DNA from: Lachnospira pectinoschiza
GTDB taxonomy: Bacteria > Bacillota > Clostridia > Lachnospirales > Lachnospiraceae
Direction of reading: 5' to 3'
Assembly: GCF_020564355.1 (NCBI RefSeq)
Contig: NZ_JAJCRR010000002.1
Span: 186,001 to 250,000 of the forward strand
DNA: 64,000 bases
The number at the start of each line of letters is the position of its first letter. The first letter of the stretch is position 1. The translations under genes and the position numbers were made by a program. Shown piece after piece: positions 9,449 through 17,248 of the stretch. Below the pieces are notes generated by a model. The model ran no database searches. It saw nothing but the letters and a program-made list of their open reading frames with translations, and was not told where the DNA came from.

Positions 9449-10933
9449 ATGGGAAAGCCAACCGGATTTTTAGAATATGAACGCGTGGAAGCGAAAGCAG
9501 TTTCACCGAAAGAACGAATCAAAAATTTTAATGAATTTCATACCCCTTTATCAGAGGCAGAACAGAGAAAACAGAGCGCACGCTGCATGGACTGCGGCGT
9601 TCCGTTCTGCCAGTCAGGCATGACAATTAAAGGCATGACATCAGGCTGTCCGTTAAACAACCTGATTCCTGAATGGAATGATCTTGTATACACAGGAAAC
9701 TGGGAGCAGGCATACAACCGCTTGCACAAGACCAGCAATTTCCCTGAATTTACAAGCCGTGTCTGCCCGGCGCTTTGTGAGAAAGCCTGTACCTGTGGTT
9801 TAAACGGAGATGCAGTCTGCACAAAGGAAAATGAAATGGCGATTATCGAACATGCTTATGCAAACGGCCTTGCAGGTCCAAAGCCGCCAAAGGTAAGAAC
9901 CGGCAAGAAAATTGCAGTTGTCGGTTCAGGTCCTTCGGGACTTGCCGTTGCAGACCAGTTAAATTCAAGAGGGCATTCCGTAACGGTTTATGAACGTGCA
10001 GACAGAGTCGGCGGATTACTGCGTTACGGTATTCCGAACATGAAGCTGGAAAAACATATCATTGACAGAAAAATCAATGTGATGAAAGCGGAAGGTATTG
10101 AATTTGTAACCGATGCCAATATCGGTGTCAATATTAAGGCACAGAAGTTACAGGAAGAATACGATGCAGTCGTACTTTGCTGTGGTGCTTCTAATCCGAG
10201 AGATATCAATGCACCGGGCAGAGATGCAAACGGAATCTATTTTGCGGTAGATTTCCTGACATCAACGACAAAAAGTCTGTTAGATTCAGGCTTACAGGAC
10301 GGCAAATACATTTCTGCAAAGAATAAAAATGTTATTGTTATCGGCGGCGGTGATACCGGTAATGACTGTGTGGGAACGTGTATCCGTCACGGCTGTAAAT
10401 CTATTACACAGCTTGAAATGATGCCAAAGGCACCGGATACAAGAGCGGAGAGCAATCCTTGGCCACAGTGGCCGTTAGTCTGCAAGACAGATTACGGTCA
10501 GGAAGAAGCGATTGCCGTATTCGGACATGACCCTCGAATCTATACAACAACTGTTAAAGAGTTCAAAAAAGATAAGAAAGGCAATCTTGAAAAGGTTGTA
10601 ACCGTGAAGCTGGAGTCTAAGAAGGACGAAAAGACCGGCAGAAGAATGATGGTTCCGGTAGAGGGAACAGAACAGGAACTGCCTTGCGAACTCGTACTGA
10701 TTGCGGCAGGTTTCTTAGGCACACAGAAGTATATCGCAGATGCATTTGGTGTGGAATTAAACGAAAGAACCAATGTAAAGACTGCGGCAGATAAATTTGC
10801 AACAAATGTGGCAGGTGTATTTACAGCAGGCGATATGCACACAGGACAGTCCCTTGTTGTAAAGGCAATCCGTCAGGGTCGCGACTGTGCAAGAGAAGTA
10901 GATGCGTACTTAATGGGATATACGAATCTGTAA
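9449..10933 (+). CDS. gltD: glutamate synthase small (beta) subunit
   Basis: A 494-residue NADPH-dependent flavoprotein that supplies electrons to the large subunit. The N-terminal Fe-S region shows CMDCGVPFC and CPALCEKACTC; an FAD-binding GSGPSGLAVA motif follows near residue 160, an NAD(P)-binding GGGDTGNDC motif near residue 300, and the closing FTAGDMHTGQSLVV is the second FAD contact. The ATG at 9449 is chosen over the GTG at 9425 because GAAAGGAG lies just in front of it and the protein then begins MGKPTGFLEY as in its family. It is co-transcribed with gltB and followed by a terminator hairpin. Confidence 0.96.
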   Translation: MGKPTGFLEYERVEAKAVSPKERIKNFNEFHTPLSEAEQRKQSARCMDCGVPFCQSGMTIKGMTSGCPLNNLIPEWNDLVYTGNWEQAYNRLHKTSNFPEFTSRVCPALCEKACTCGLNGDAVCTKENEMAIIEHAYANGLAGPKPPKVRTGKKIAVVGSGPSGLAVADQLNSRGHSVTVYERADRVGGLLRYGIPNMKLEKHIIDRKINVMKAEGIEFVTDANIGVNIKAQKLQEEYDAVVLCCGASNPRDINAPGRDANGIYFAVDFLTSTTKSLLDSGLQDGKYISAKNKNVIVIGGGDTGNDCVGTCIRHGCKSITQLEMMPKAPDTRAESNPWPQWPLVCKTDYGQEEAIAVFGHDPRIYTTTVKEFKKDKKGNLEKVVTVKLESKKDEKTGRRMMVPVEGTEQELPCELVLIAAGFLGTQKYIADAFGVELNERTNVKTAADKFATNVAGVFTAGDMHTGQSLVVKAIRQGRDCAREVDAYLMGYTNL

Positions 10934-11021
10934 TTTAAAAATCTTATGATGTCAGGGTGATTGTGGGAGTGTACAGCACGGAACAATCTGTAGACATTAT
11001 AGGTATATAAATGTGTTGTGA

Positions 11022-11060
11022 AAGCAGGCTTGACGACCAAAGTGGTTGTCGGGCCTGCTT
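11022..11060 (+). terminator. gltBD terminator hairpin
   Basis: A 17-bp stem (11022-11038 with 11044-11060, three G-U pairs, no mismatch) around AAAGT, followed by a weak ATGTTTTAT tract. The rest of 10934-11219 holds no convincing gene. Confidence 0.65.
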
Positions 11061-11219
11061 ATGTTTTATATGAAAAAGCGACAAAAGCAACGAAAACCAA
11101 CAGAAACCAACGAAAAATCACCTACAAAAAGCAATGGGAAAGAATAAAGAAGCGTAGTATATCTGAATGTACGGTTGAAAAAATATTAATTTTTGCAGAA
11201 GAAAAGAGGGGAAAGATTC

Positions 11220-11720
11220 ATGAAAAGGTTTGCAGTATCATTTTTGGGAGTGTTAATGATTGTGACGGCGGTCAGCGGCTGTACCGGCAAAAAGCCGGCA
11301 GAACAGTATGTCAGTGAACAGTTAAACTGTAGCCTGCCTGCCGCAGAAAAAGCAGAAGTTTCCGACACGCACGGCGGCTTTCACGGTGAAGGAGAATATG
11401 CGGCAACGATCCGGTTTGATACGGTACATGGTGCGCAACTGACGGAGCAGCTTCAAAATACAGACGGGTGGAAAGCGCTTCCACTGGAAGAAGAACTGGA
11501 ACTGCTGATGTATGGCGGAAGCAGGGGCGGTAGCAGTTATGGGTATTATTTTGCGGATAAAGCAGGAATCCCGAAGGTTGAAAACGGCTGTTATTATTTT
11601 ATTGATCGACAGCAGGATACAGAAAGAGCAGGTCTTTTATACCGCCGGTCGTATAATTTTTCTCTGGCAATATATGATTCAGATGAGAATATACTGTATT
11701 ATTGTGAGATAGATACATAA
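11220..11720 (+). CDS. small secreted lipoprotein of unknown function
   Basis: A 166-residue protein starting MKRFAVSFLGVLMIVTAV with a lipobox at SGC, so it should be cleaved and lipid-anchored at Cys20 on the outer face of the membrane. The mature part contains no domain I recognise; it has a glycine/serine/tyrosine stretch (GGSRGGSSYGYY) near residue 105 and ends YDSDENILYYCEIDT. The ATG at 11220, preceded by AGAGGGG, is preferred to the in-frame 11193 codon because only it puts the signal peptide at the N-terminus. It stands alone between two terminators. The function cannot be assigned. Confidence 0.75.
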   Translation: MKRFAVSFLGVLMIVTAVSGCTGKKPAEQYVSEQLNCSLPAAEKAEVSDTHGGFHGEGEYAATIRFDTVHGAQLTEQLQNTDGWKALPLEEELELLMYGGSRGGSSYGYYFADKAGIPKVENGCYYFIDRQQDTERAGLLYRRSYNFSLAIYDSDENILYYCEIDT

Positions 11721-11766
11721 GATGAATATATAAGATAAATACATAAGGCGTACCGTGCGGAAACAG

Positions 11767-11808
11767 GCACTACAGAACATTAAATGCAATGTTTTGTAGT
11801 GCTTTTTT
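11767..11808 (+). terminator. intrinsic terminator after the lipoprotein gene
   Basis: A 15-bp stem with one G-U pair (arms 11767-11781 and 11788-11802) around AAATGC, followed by six T residues. Confidence 0.85.
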
Positions 11809-11894
11809 ACAATTTGTGGTATACTGTTTTAAATAACGGCAGATAAGAAACCGCCTTGATGTTAGCGGTATTATGTAGCAGAACGGAGAATGAT

Positions 11895-13547
11895 ATGAAT
11901 AAAGATTTTTTAGAAAGAGTAATAAGAAGACTTCGGCTGATGCTGCGGATTGCGTTCAGCCGGACGGCAATTATCGTAGTGGCACTGCTGTTACAGCTCT
12001 TTGTTTTCTTTGCCAGCTTTTACTGGTTAAAAGATTACAGTACGGTCGTTTATGCGGCATTTGTACTGCTGGGGGCGGTGACGGTCGTTCATATTTTAAA
12101 TGAAGAAAATAATGCTTCCTTTAAAATAGCGTGGATTATTCCGGTGCTGGTTATCCCGGTATTTGGCACGGTATTATATATCTATATCAACCTCCAGCCG
12201 GGAACAAAAAGAATCCATAAGAAGCTCACAAAGATTGAAGATGAAATCCGTCCGTATCTTGCGCAGAATGAAGAAACAGTGCAGGAGTTACAGGAGCAGT
12301 CCGCGGGAGAAAAAGGCATTGCGGATTATCTGTATCATGCGGATAATTACCCGGTCTATGCAGGCTGTAAAATGAAATATTATCCAATCGGTGAAGCAAA
12401 ATTTGCAGACATGATTGAACAGTTAAAACATGCCGAGCATTTCATTTTCATGGAGTATTTTATTGTGGCAAAAAGCTATATGTGGAATACGATTCTGGAA
12501 ATTTTAAAGGAAAAGGCGGCGCAGGGCGTCGAGGTCCGCATGATGTATGACGGCATGTGCAGTCTGGCGCTGCTTCCGTATGGGTATTATAAAGATTTGG
12601 AAAAAATGGGAATCCAGAGTATTCCGTTCTCACAGATTCGACCGGTGCTGTCTACCTACCAGAATAACCGCGACCACCGTAAAATTCTTATTATTGACGG
12701 AAAAACAGTATTTACGGGCGGCATAAACCTTGCTGATGAGTACATTAACCGAATTGACCGTTTTGGACACTGGAAGGATACAGCAGTTATGATTCAGGGG
12801 GAGGCAGTGAAAAGCTTTACGCTGCTCTTTTTGAAAATGTGGCATGTGGCAAAGGGAAAGGACAGTATCCCGGAAGAAGAAATCCAAAAATATACGGTTT
12901 CAGTGTGGGAAAATGCGCAGGCTGGTGACATGTGTACGGATATGGAAAGTATGCGGAACACCGATATGCAAAATACGCAGGATAAAAAGCTGCACGCGGG
13001 TGGCTATGTCATTCCATATGGGGATGACCCATATGGCGATGAGCGTATCGGAAAGCAGGTCTATATCGACATTTTAAACCGTGCGCGGAAATATGTGCAT
13101 ATTATGACACCGTATCTGATTCTAGATGATGAAATGATAACGGCGCTGCGCTACTGTGCGAAGCGTGGTGTGGAAACGGTGATTATCATGCCGCATATTC
13201 CGGATAAAATCTATGCTTATCTGCTGGCGAGGACGTACTATAAGCAGCTGTTAAAATACGGTGTAAAGATTTATGAATATACGCCGGGCTTTGTACACGC
13301 CAAGGTATTTGTCAGTGATGATATCCGGGGCTGTGTCGGAACGATTAATCTGGATTTCAGAAGTCTGTATCTGCATTTTGAATGTGGGGCATATATGTAC
13401 AGCAACGATGTATTACATGATGTGGAGCAGGATTTTAAAGAAACATTAAAGCAGTGCCAGGAGATTACAAAGGAGAGCTGCGATAAATATCCGAAAGGGA
13501 AAATGCTGGTTGGAAAAATGCTTCGTCTGATTGCGCCGCTGATGTAA
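11895..13547 (+). CDS. cls: cardiolipin synthase (phospholipase D superfamily)
   Basis: A 550-residue membrane enzyme that condenses two phosphatidylglycerol molecules into cardiolipin. Two N-terminal transmembrane segments (about residues 22-45 and 75-95) precede two HKD catalytic motifs: HRKILIIDG with His261 and HAKVFVSDD with His468, each followed by the expected glycine and asparagine. Total length and motif spacing match bacterial cardiolipin synthases. The ATG at 11895 follows ACGGAGAA and is preferred to an upstream in-frame ATG at 11856, which would add residues unlike the family. It is a single-gene unit, with a terminator upstream. Confidence 0.92.
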   Translation: MNKDFLERVIRRLRLMLRIAFSRTAIIVVALLLQLFVFFASFYWLKDYSTVVYAAFVLLGAVTVVHILNEENNASFKIAWIIPVLVIPVFGTVLYIYINLQPGTKRIHKKLTKIEDEIRPYLAQNEETVQELQEQSAGEKGIADYLYHADNYPVYAGCKMKYYPIGEAKFADMIEQLKHAEHFIFMEYFIVAKSYMWNTILEILKEKAAQGVEVRMMYDGMCSLALLPYGYYKDLEKMGIQSIPFSQIRPVLSTYQNNRDHRKILIIDGKTVFTGGINLADEYINRIDRFGHWKDTAVMIQGEAVKSFTLLFLKMWHVAKGKDSIPEEEIQKYTVSVWENAQAGDMCTDMESMRNTDMQNTQDKKLHAGGYVIPYGDDPYGDERIGKQVYIDILNRARKYVHIMTPYLILDDEMITALRYCAKRGVETVIIMPHIPDKIYAYLLARTYYKQLLKYGVKIYEYTPGFVHAKVFVSDDIRGCVGTINLDFRSLYLHFECGAYMYSNDVLHDVEQDFKETLKQCQEITKESCDKYPKGKMLVGKMLRLIAPLM

Positions 13548-13669
13548 TTTGAGAAAAACAAAAATGTGAAAAGAATGTAAAATTCATGTAAAAAATTCAC
13601 AAAAGAAATTGTGAAAAGCAGATAAAAAACCATGACTTGCCGAAAAATGTCGAAAAACCGTACTTTAGG

Positions 13670-13698
13670 TTGTTTTTATCAAATCCATGTAGTATGAT
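13670..13698 (+). promoter_or_regulatory. predicted promoter of the HPr-like gene
   Basis: TTGTTT at 13670-13675 and TATGAT at 13693-13698 with a 17-base spacer, 44 bases before the start codon. Confidence 0.5.
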
Positions 13699-13742
13699 GT
13701 GGTAGAAAGTTAAAAATATTAGGTGGGTTTAGGAGGAGAACA

Positions 13743-13979
13743 ATGATTACGGTATCTATTTTATTGGATTCAGTAGAAAAAATTCAGAGATTTGTAAGCA
13801 TTATCAGCAAATATTCCTGTGATTTTGATATTGAATCGGGACACAGCTGTATTGATGCAAAGTCTTTGGTGGGGTTATTCAGTCTGGATATCAGTAAGCC
13901 GCTTCGTTTAACGATTAATGACGACGGTACTTTAATAGAAGATATTTTAAGAGATATTCAGGAGTTCATGGAGTATTAA
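13743..13979 (+). CDS. HPr-like protein lacking the active-site histidine
   Basis: A 78-residue protein that aligns by eye with the phosphotransferase carrier HPr through SKYSCDFDIESG, the AKSLVGLFSLDIS core and the final helix. The AKS serine falls where HPr kinase modifies Ser46 in Firmicutes. The segment that normally carries the GIHARPA phosphorylation motif reads DSVEKIQRF, so there is no His15 and it should not relay phosphate from enzyme I. This resembles the regulatory Crh principle (HPr fold without phosphotransfer) although Crh is otherwise closer to HPr. AGGAGGA gives a strong ribosome binding site. It is monocistronic, between its promoter and a terminator. The function is inferred only. 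Confidence 0.75.
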   Translation: MITVSILLDSVEKIQRFVSIISKYSCDFDIESGHSCIDAKSLVGLFSLDISKPLRLTINDDGTLIEDILRDIQEFMEY

Positions 13980-14015
13980 TCTATAAGTACAGAGTATTTT
14001 ATAGGATTTCATATG

Positions 14016-14056
14016 AGGTTCATGCAGGGCAGAAGATGCCTGCATGAACCTTTTTT
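14016..14056 (+). terminator. intrinsic terminator after the HPr-like gene
   Basis: A perfect 13-bp stem (14016-14028 with 14039-14051), ten-base loop, followed by a T tract. Confidence 0.85.
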
Positions 14057-14141
14057 GTTTGATTCATGAAAGTTCATGGCACAGGAGATGTTTTCGGCGG
14101 CAGCCTTGTATGATGGGATAAAAAGAGTACAAAGGCAGGAG

Positions 14142-14183
14142 CAAAAAAAATAAAAAAGCCTGTTACCATAAAAGTAACAGGCT
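14142..14183 (-). terminator. terminator of the minus-strand tRNA-Leu pair
   Basis: Read on the minus strand, AGCCTGTTAC and GTAACAGGCT form a perfect 10-bp stem (14157-14183) followed by TTTTTTATTTTTTTT, 15 bases beyond the tRNA 3' end. Confidence 0.85.
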
Positions 14184-14197
14184 CACCCAAACAGTAG

Positions 14198-14282
14198 TGC
14201 AGTCGGCGGGACTTGAACCCGCACGAGCGCAATGCTCACTAGATCCTTAGTCTAGCGCGTATGCCAATTCCGCCACGACTGC
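14198..14282 (-). tRNA. tRNA-Leu (anticodon AAG), copy 1
   Basis: The minus strand folds into a class II tRNA: 7-bp acceptor stem GCAGTCG/CGACTGC with discriminator A, D arm, anticodon stem CTAGA/TCTAG with loop CTAAGGA (anticodon AAG), a long variable arm typical of leucine tRNAs, and T arm GCGGG-TTCAAGT-CCCGC. CCA is not encoded. It is identical over all 85 bases to the plus-strand copy at 19352-19436. An A at position 34 needs deamination to inosine by a TadA-type enzyme to read CUC as well as CUU. Confidence 0.96.
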
Positions 14283-14311
14283 AAGACAATCTATAAGAAA
14301 CTTATAGACAA

Positions 14312-14396
14312 TGCGGAAGAAGGGACTTGAACCCTCACGGCGAAAACCGCCACTAGAACCTGAATCTAGCTCGTCTGCCAATTCCGACACTTCCGC
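14312..14396 (-). tRNA. tRNA-Leu (anticodon CAG)
   Basis: Minus-strand class II tRNA with acceptor GCGGAAG/CTTCCGC, anticodon stem CTAGA/TCTAG and loop TTCAGGT (anticodon CAG), long variable arm and T loop TTCAAGT. Discriminator A; CCA is not encoded. It lies upstream of the AAG tRNA and shares its promoter and terminator. Confidence 0.96.
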
Positions 14397-14445
14397 ATAC
14401 ATTTAATTGTTGTGCTGTTTTAATAACTCGCCAACAGCAATATTT

Positions 14446-14474
14446 ATTCTATACTATAATTGTAAATCTGTCAA
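14446..14474 (-). promoter_or_regulatory. promoter of the tRNA-Leu(CAG)-(AAG) unit
   Basis: On the minus strand TTGACA (14469-14474) and TAGAAT (14446-14451) are 17 bases apart, about 50 bases before the mature 5' end of the first tRNA. Confidence 0.65.
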
Positions 14475-14535
14475 CACTTAAATTCAAAAAATGTAAAAAA
14501 ATTTAAAAAACGATCAATCCGCATCGATGGAAGGC

Positions 14536-14564
14536 TTGACGTCAGAATCAAAACTGATTATGAT
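14536..14564 (+). promoter_or_regulatory. predicted promoter of the Bce-type two-component genes
   Basis: TTGACG at 14536-14541 and TATGAT at 14559-14564 with 17 bases between them, 87 bases before the regulator start. Confidence 0.5.
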
Positions 14565-14650
14565 GAAAAAAGAAAAGCGGTGATACCGGCAGCGGAAATC
14601 AAAAGTATGAAAAGCATGGAAAATATGGAAAGTGGGAAGACGGTTAAAAG

Positions 14651-15325
14651 ATGTATAAGATATTAATTGTGGAAGATGATGAGGTTATTGCAAAGACATT
14701 AAAAGTACATTTGGAAAAATGGGGCTATGAAGCAGTCTGTGTGCAGGATTTTAATCATGTCATGGAGTGTTTTGTAAAGGAACAGCCCTCCATTGTGTTA
14801 ATGGACATCGGACTGCCGTTTTTTAACGGATACCACTGGTGTACACAGATCCGGAATATCTCGCAGGTGCCGGTGATTTTTCTGTCTTCGATGTCTGACA
14901 ATATGAATATTGTCATGGCGATGAATATGGGCGGTGATGATTTTATTACAAAGCCTTATGATTTAAATGTCGTCACAGCAAAGATTCAGGCGGTTCTGCG
15001 GCGCACCTATTCGTATTCGGAGCATCCTGGAAATTTGTGTGAGTACCGGGGCGGCATTTTAAATGTGAATGACCAGACCTTTACTTATGAAGGAAAGAAA
15101 GCGGAACTGACGAAAAATGAATTCCGTATTTTACAGATTTTAATGGAAAATACGGGGAAGGTCGTATCCCGCGATAAGATTATGGAAAAGCTCTGGGAAG
15201 ATGAAAGTTTTATTGATGATAACACGCTGACGGTTAATGTCACGCGGCTTCGGAAGAAATTAGAGGAAACAGGCATACAGGATTATATTAAAACGAAAAA
15301 AGGTGCGGGGTATCTGATTGAATGA
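14651..15325 (+). CDS. OmpR-family response regulator (BceR/GraR type)
   Basis: A 224-residue two-domain regulator. The receiver domain (residues 1-115) carries the acidic pair EDD at 8-10, the phosphorylation site Asp52 in LMDIGLP, and a conserved lysine in FITKPYD. The C-terminal half is a winged-helix DNA-binding domain ending LRKKLEETGIQDYIKTKKGAGYLI. Its stop overlaps the kinase start (ATGA), so the two are translationally coupled. The following ABC transporter and the palindrome at 16359 place it in the peptide-antibiotic sensing and detoxification modules related to BceRS-BceAB of Bacillus. Confidence 0.92.
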   Translation: MYKILIVEDDEVIAKTLKVHLEKWGYEAVCVQDFNHVMECFVKEQPSIVLMDIGLPFFNGYHWCTQIRNISQVPVIFLSSMSDNMNIVMAMNMGGDDFITKPYDLNVVTAKIQAVLRRTYSYSEHPGNLCEYRGGILNVNDQTFTYEGKKAELTKNEFRILQILMENTGKVVSRDKIMEKLWEDESFIDDNTLTVNVTRLRKKLEETGIQDYIKTKKGAGYLIE

Positions 15326-16350
15326 AATATTTGGGAATATATATCAAAGACCGGAAAATGTATTTTTTTCTCACTGCATTTATCTGTGGCGTGACCGCAG
15401 TGATTAATTACTTATATTCAGCACCGCTGCAGGCAGGTCTTTATGCATTTAAAATCAGTCTGACAGTGCTTGTGATTGTATGTGCCGCCGATTATGTGCA
15501 TTTTTATAAAAAACATGAAAATCTTCAAAGACACTGTCACTTAAAGGAAGTGCATGCGCTGGAAGAAGATGCGGCACATACAGCCATTGAGCGGGATTAT
15601 CAGCAGCTGGTTTTAAAACTGATACAGGAAAAAGCGCAGCTGGCAGAACACATGCAGAAGAAACAGACCGATATGATGGATTATTATGCCATCTGGGCGC
15701 ATCAGATTAAGACACCGATTGCGGCTGTGGATCTGTTGTTACAGGTGATGGAAGAAAATCCGCGGGAAGTGGCGGAACAGGATATTAAAGAGTTAAAATC
15801 CGAACTGTTTAAGATTGATTTTTATGTTGAAGCAGTGATGAATTACCTGCGGCTGGAAGATTTGTCTTCGGATTTCCGGTTTGAAACAACTGCGGTGGAA
15901 GCCGTTGTAAAAAAGGCAGTGAAGCGTTTTGCGGGACAGTTTATTCACCGTCAGATTACCCTGGTAATGGAAAATCTGCACAGTGAGATTGAAACGGATG
16001 AAAAATGGCTGTTATTTATTCTAGAACAGCTGCTGTCTAACGCAGTAAAATATACGCAAAAGGGCGGAACGGTAAAAATCTACGAAAAAGAAACACTGTT
16101 AAAATCCGATACGGTGCTTGTTATTGAAGATAACGGCATTGGGATTCAAAGTGAGGACCTGCCGCGTATTATGGAACGCGGATATACCGGTTACAATGGG
16201 CGCGGCGCAAGCAAATCATCGGGAATCGGACTGTATCTGTGTAAAAAGGCGGCAGACCAGCTTGGAATTGATATTGAGGTGGAATCAGAACCGTATCACG
16301 GAACAAAGGTACTGCTGACGATACGCCAGCACCATACCCGGCACGAATAG
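15322..16350 (+). CDS. intramembrane-sensing histidine kinase (BceS type)
   Basis: A 342-residue kinase with two closely spaced N-terminal transmembrane helices (about residues 14-32 and 38-58) and almost no extracellular loop, as in intramembrane-sensing kinases that depend on their partner transporter for input. The dimerisation motif WAHQIKTPIAA puts the phosphoacceptor at His127. The ATPase domain shows EQLLSNAVKYT (N box), DNGIGI and SGIGLYLCK. The start overlaps the regulator stop by 4 bases. In known systems such a kinase senses flux of bacitracin- or lantibiotic-like peptides through the cognate ABC transporter. Confidence 0.9.
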   Translation: MKYLGIYIKDRKMYFFLTAFICGVTAVINYLYSAPLQAGLYAFKISLTVLVIVCAADYVHFYKKHENLQRHCHLKEVHALEEDAAHTAIERDYQQLVLKLIQEKAQLAEHMQKKQTDMMDYYAIWAHQIKTPIAAVDLLLQVMEENPREVAEQDIKELKSELFKIDFYVEAVMNYLRLEDLSSDFRFETTAVEAVVKKAVKRFAGQFIHRQITLVMENLHSEIETDEKWLLFILEQLLSNAVKYTQKGGTVKIYEKETLLKSDTVLVIEDNGIGIQSEDLPRIMERGYTGYNGRGASKSSGIGLYLCKKAADQLGIDIEVESEPYHGTKVLLTIRQHHTRHE

Positions 16351-16358
16351 AAAGAATT

Positions 16359-16374
16359 CTTACAAAAGTGTAAG
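16359..16374 (+). promoter_or_regulatory. putative response-regulator operator upstream of the ABC transporter
   Basis: CTTACAAAAGTGTAAG is an inverted repeat TTACA-N4-TGTAA, matching the TnACA-N4-TGTAA pattern described for BceR-type regulators. It lies between the kinase stop and the ATPase gene. A candidate -10 TATACT sits at 16428-16433 with only a poor -35 (TGGAAC at 16405-16410), as expected for an activator-dependent promoter. Confidence 0.65.
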
Positions 16375-16380
16375 GTTAGG

Positions 16381-16426
16381 AAGATGAAATGTAAGTTTAA
16401 GTTATGGAACTGCATTTCATCTTTTT
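16381..16426 (+). terminator. hairpin between kinase and transporter genes
   Basis: Arms AAGATGAAATG (16381-16391) and CATTTCATCTT (16413-16423) plus an inner AGTT/AACT pair are followed by a T tract. It may terminate the two-component transcript so that the transporter depends on the operator just upstream; it overlaps the candidate transporter promoter. Confidence 0.55.
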
Positions 16427-16480
16427 ATATACTGTGATTGTAAGATAACAAAAGCACAGCGGTGCTGGAATGGAGGAAAT

Positions 16481-17248
16481 ATGTCATTACTGGAAGTAAG
16501 AAATGTAAAAAAAGTATATACAACAAGGCTGGGTGCAAATCAGGTGCAGGCATTAAGCAATGTCAATTTCAGTGTAGAGGACGGAGAATACGTAGCGATT
16601 ATGGGTGAGTCCGGTTCGGGAAAGACAACGCTGCTTAATATCCTTGCGGCACTGGACCGTCCGACAGCCGGAGAGATTCTTTTAAACGGAAAAAATACCG
16701 TAGAAATTAAAAATAAGGAGTTATCGGCGTTTCGCAGGACTAATCTGGGATTTGTTTTTCAGGATTTTAACCTGTTAGATACATTTTCATTAAAAGATAA
16801 TATCTTTCTGCCGCTGGTGCTTTCAGGAGAACAGTACCCGCAAATGATGCAGAAATTAGAACCGATTGCAAAGAAGCTTGAAATCACGCATTTGCTGGAA
16901 AAGTATCCGTATGAAGTATCCGGCGGACAAAAGCAGCGTGCCGCAGTCGCAAGAGCGCTGATTACACAGCCGCAGCTGATCTTAGCCGATGAACCGACAG
17001 GAGCGCTGGACTCCCGCTCGACAGACCAGCTGCTGGATTTATTTCAGAGTATTAACGAAGACGGTCAGACCATTGTAATGGTAACGCATTCAACCAAAGC
17101 GGCAAGCCGTGCAAAGCGTGTGCTGTTTATTAAAGACGGAGAAGTGTTCCATCAGATTTACAAGGCGAATATGAGTGATGAGGAAATGTACGCAAAGATT
17201 TCTGCGGCACTCACGGTCCTTGCAACGGGAGGTGAGCAGGGTGAATAG
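16481..17248 (+). CDS. BceA-type ABC transporter ATP-binding protein
   Basis: A 255-residue ATPase with Walker A GESGSGKTT near residue 42, the Q-loop region FVFQDFNLL, signature SGGQKQR, and Walker B LILADEPTGALD. This is the MacB/LolD-like subgroup that pairs with FtsX-domain permeases. GGAGGAAA precedes the ATG. The permease GTG start lies inside its last codons, so both are translated together. With the kinase and regulator it forms a sensing and resistance module against cell-envelope-targeting peptides. Confidence 0.93.
   Translation: MSLLEVRNVKKVYTTRLGANQVQALSNVNFSVEDGEYVAIMGESGSGKTTLLNILAALDRPTAGEILLNGKNTVEIKNKELSAFRRTNLGFVFQDFNLLDTFSLKDNIFLPLVLSGEQYPQMMQKLEPIAKKLEITHLLEKYPYEVSGGQKQRAAVARALITQPQLILADEPTGALDSRSTDQLLDLFQSINEDGQTIVMVTHSTKAASRAKRVLFIKDGEVFHQIYKANMSDEEMYAKISAALTVLATGGEQGE

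Noticed and set aside
11061..11150. 29-codon basic peptide frame after the gltBD terminator
   Set aside because: It starts at the terminator stem edge with no ribosome binding site; the short A-rich repeats explain it.
11018..11317. 99-codon frame after gltD
   Set aside because: It overlaps the gltBD terminator and the start of the lipoprotein gene in another frame, and has low-complexity composition and no ribosome binding site.
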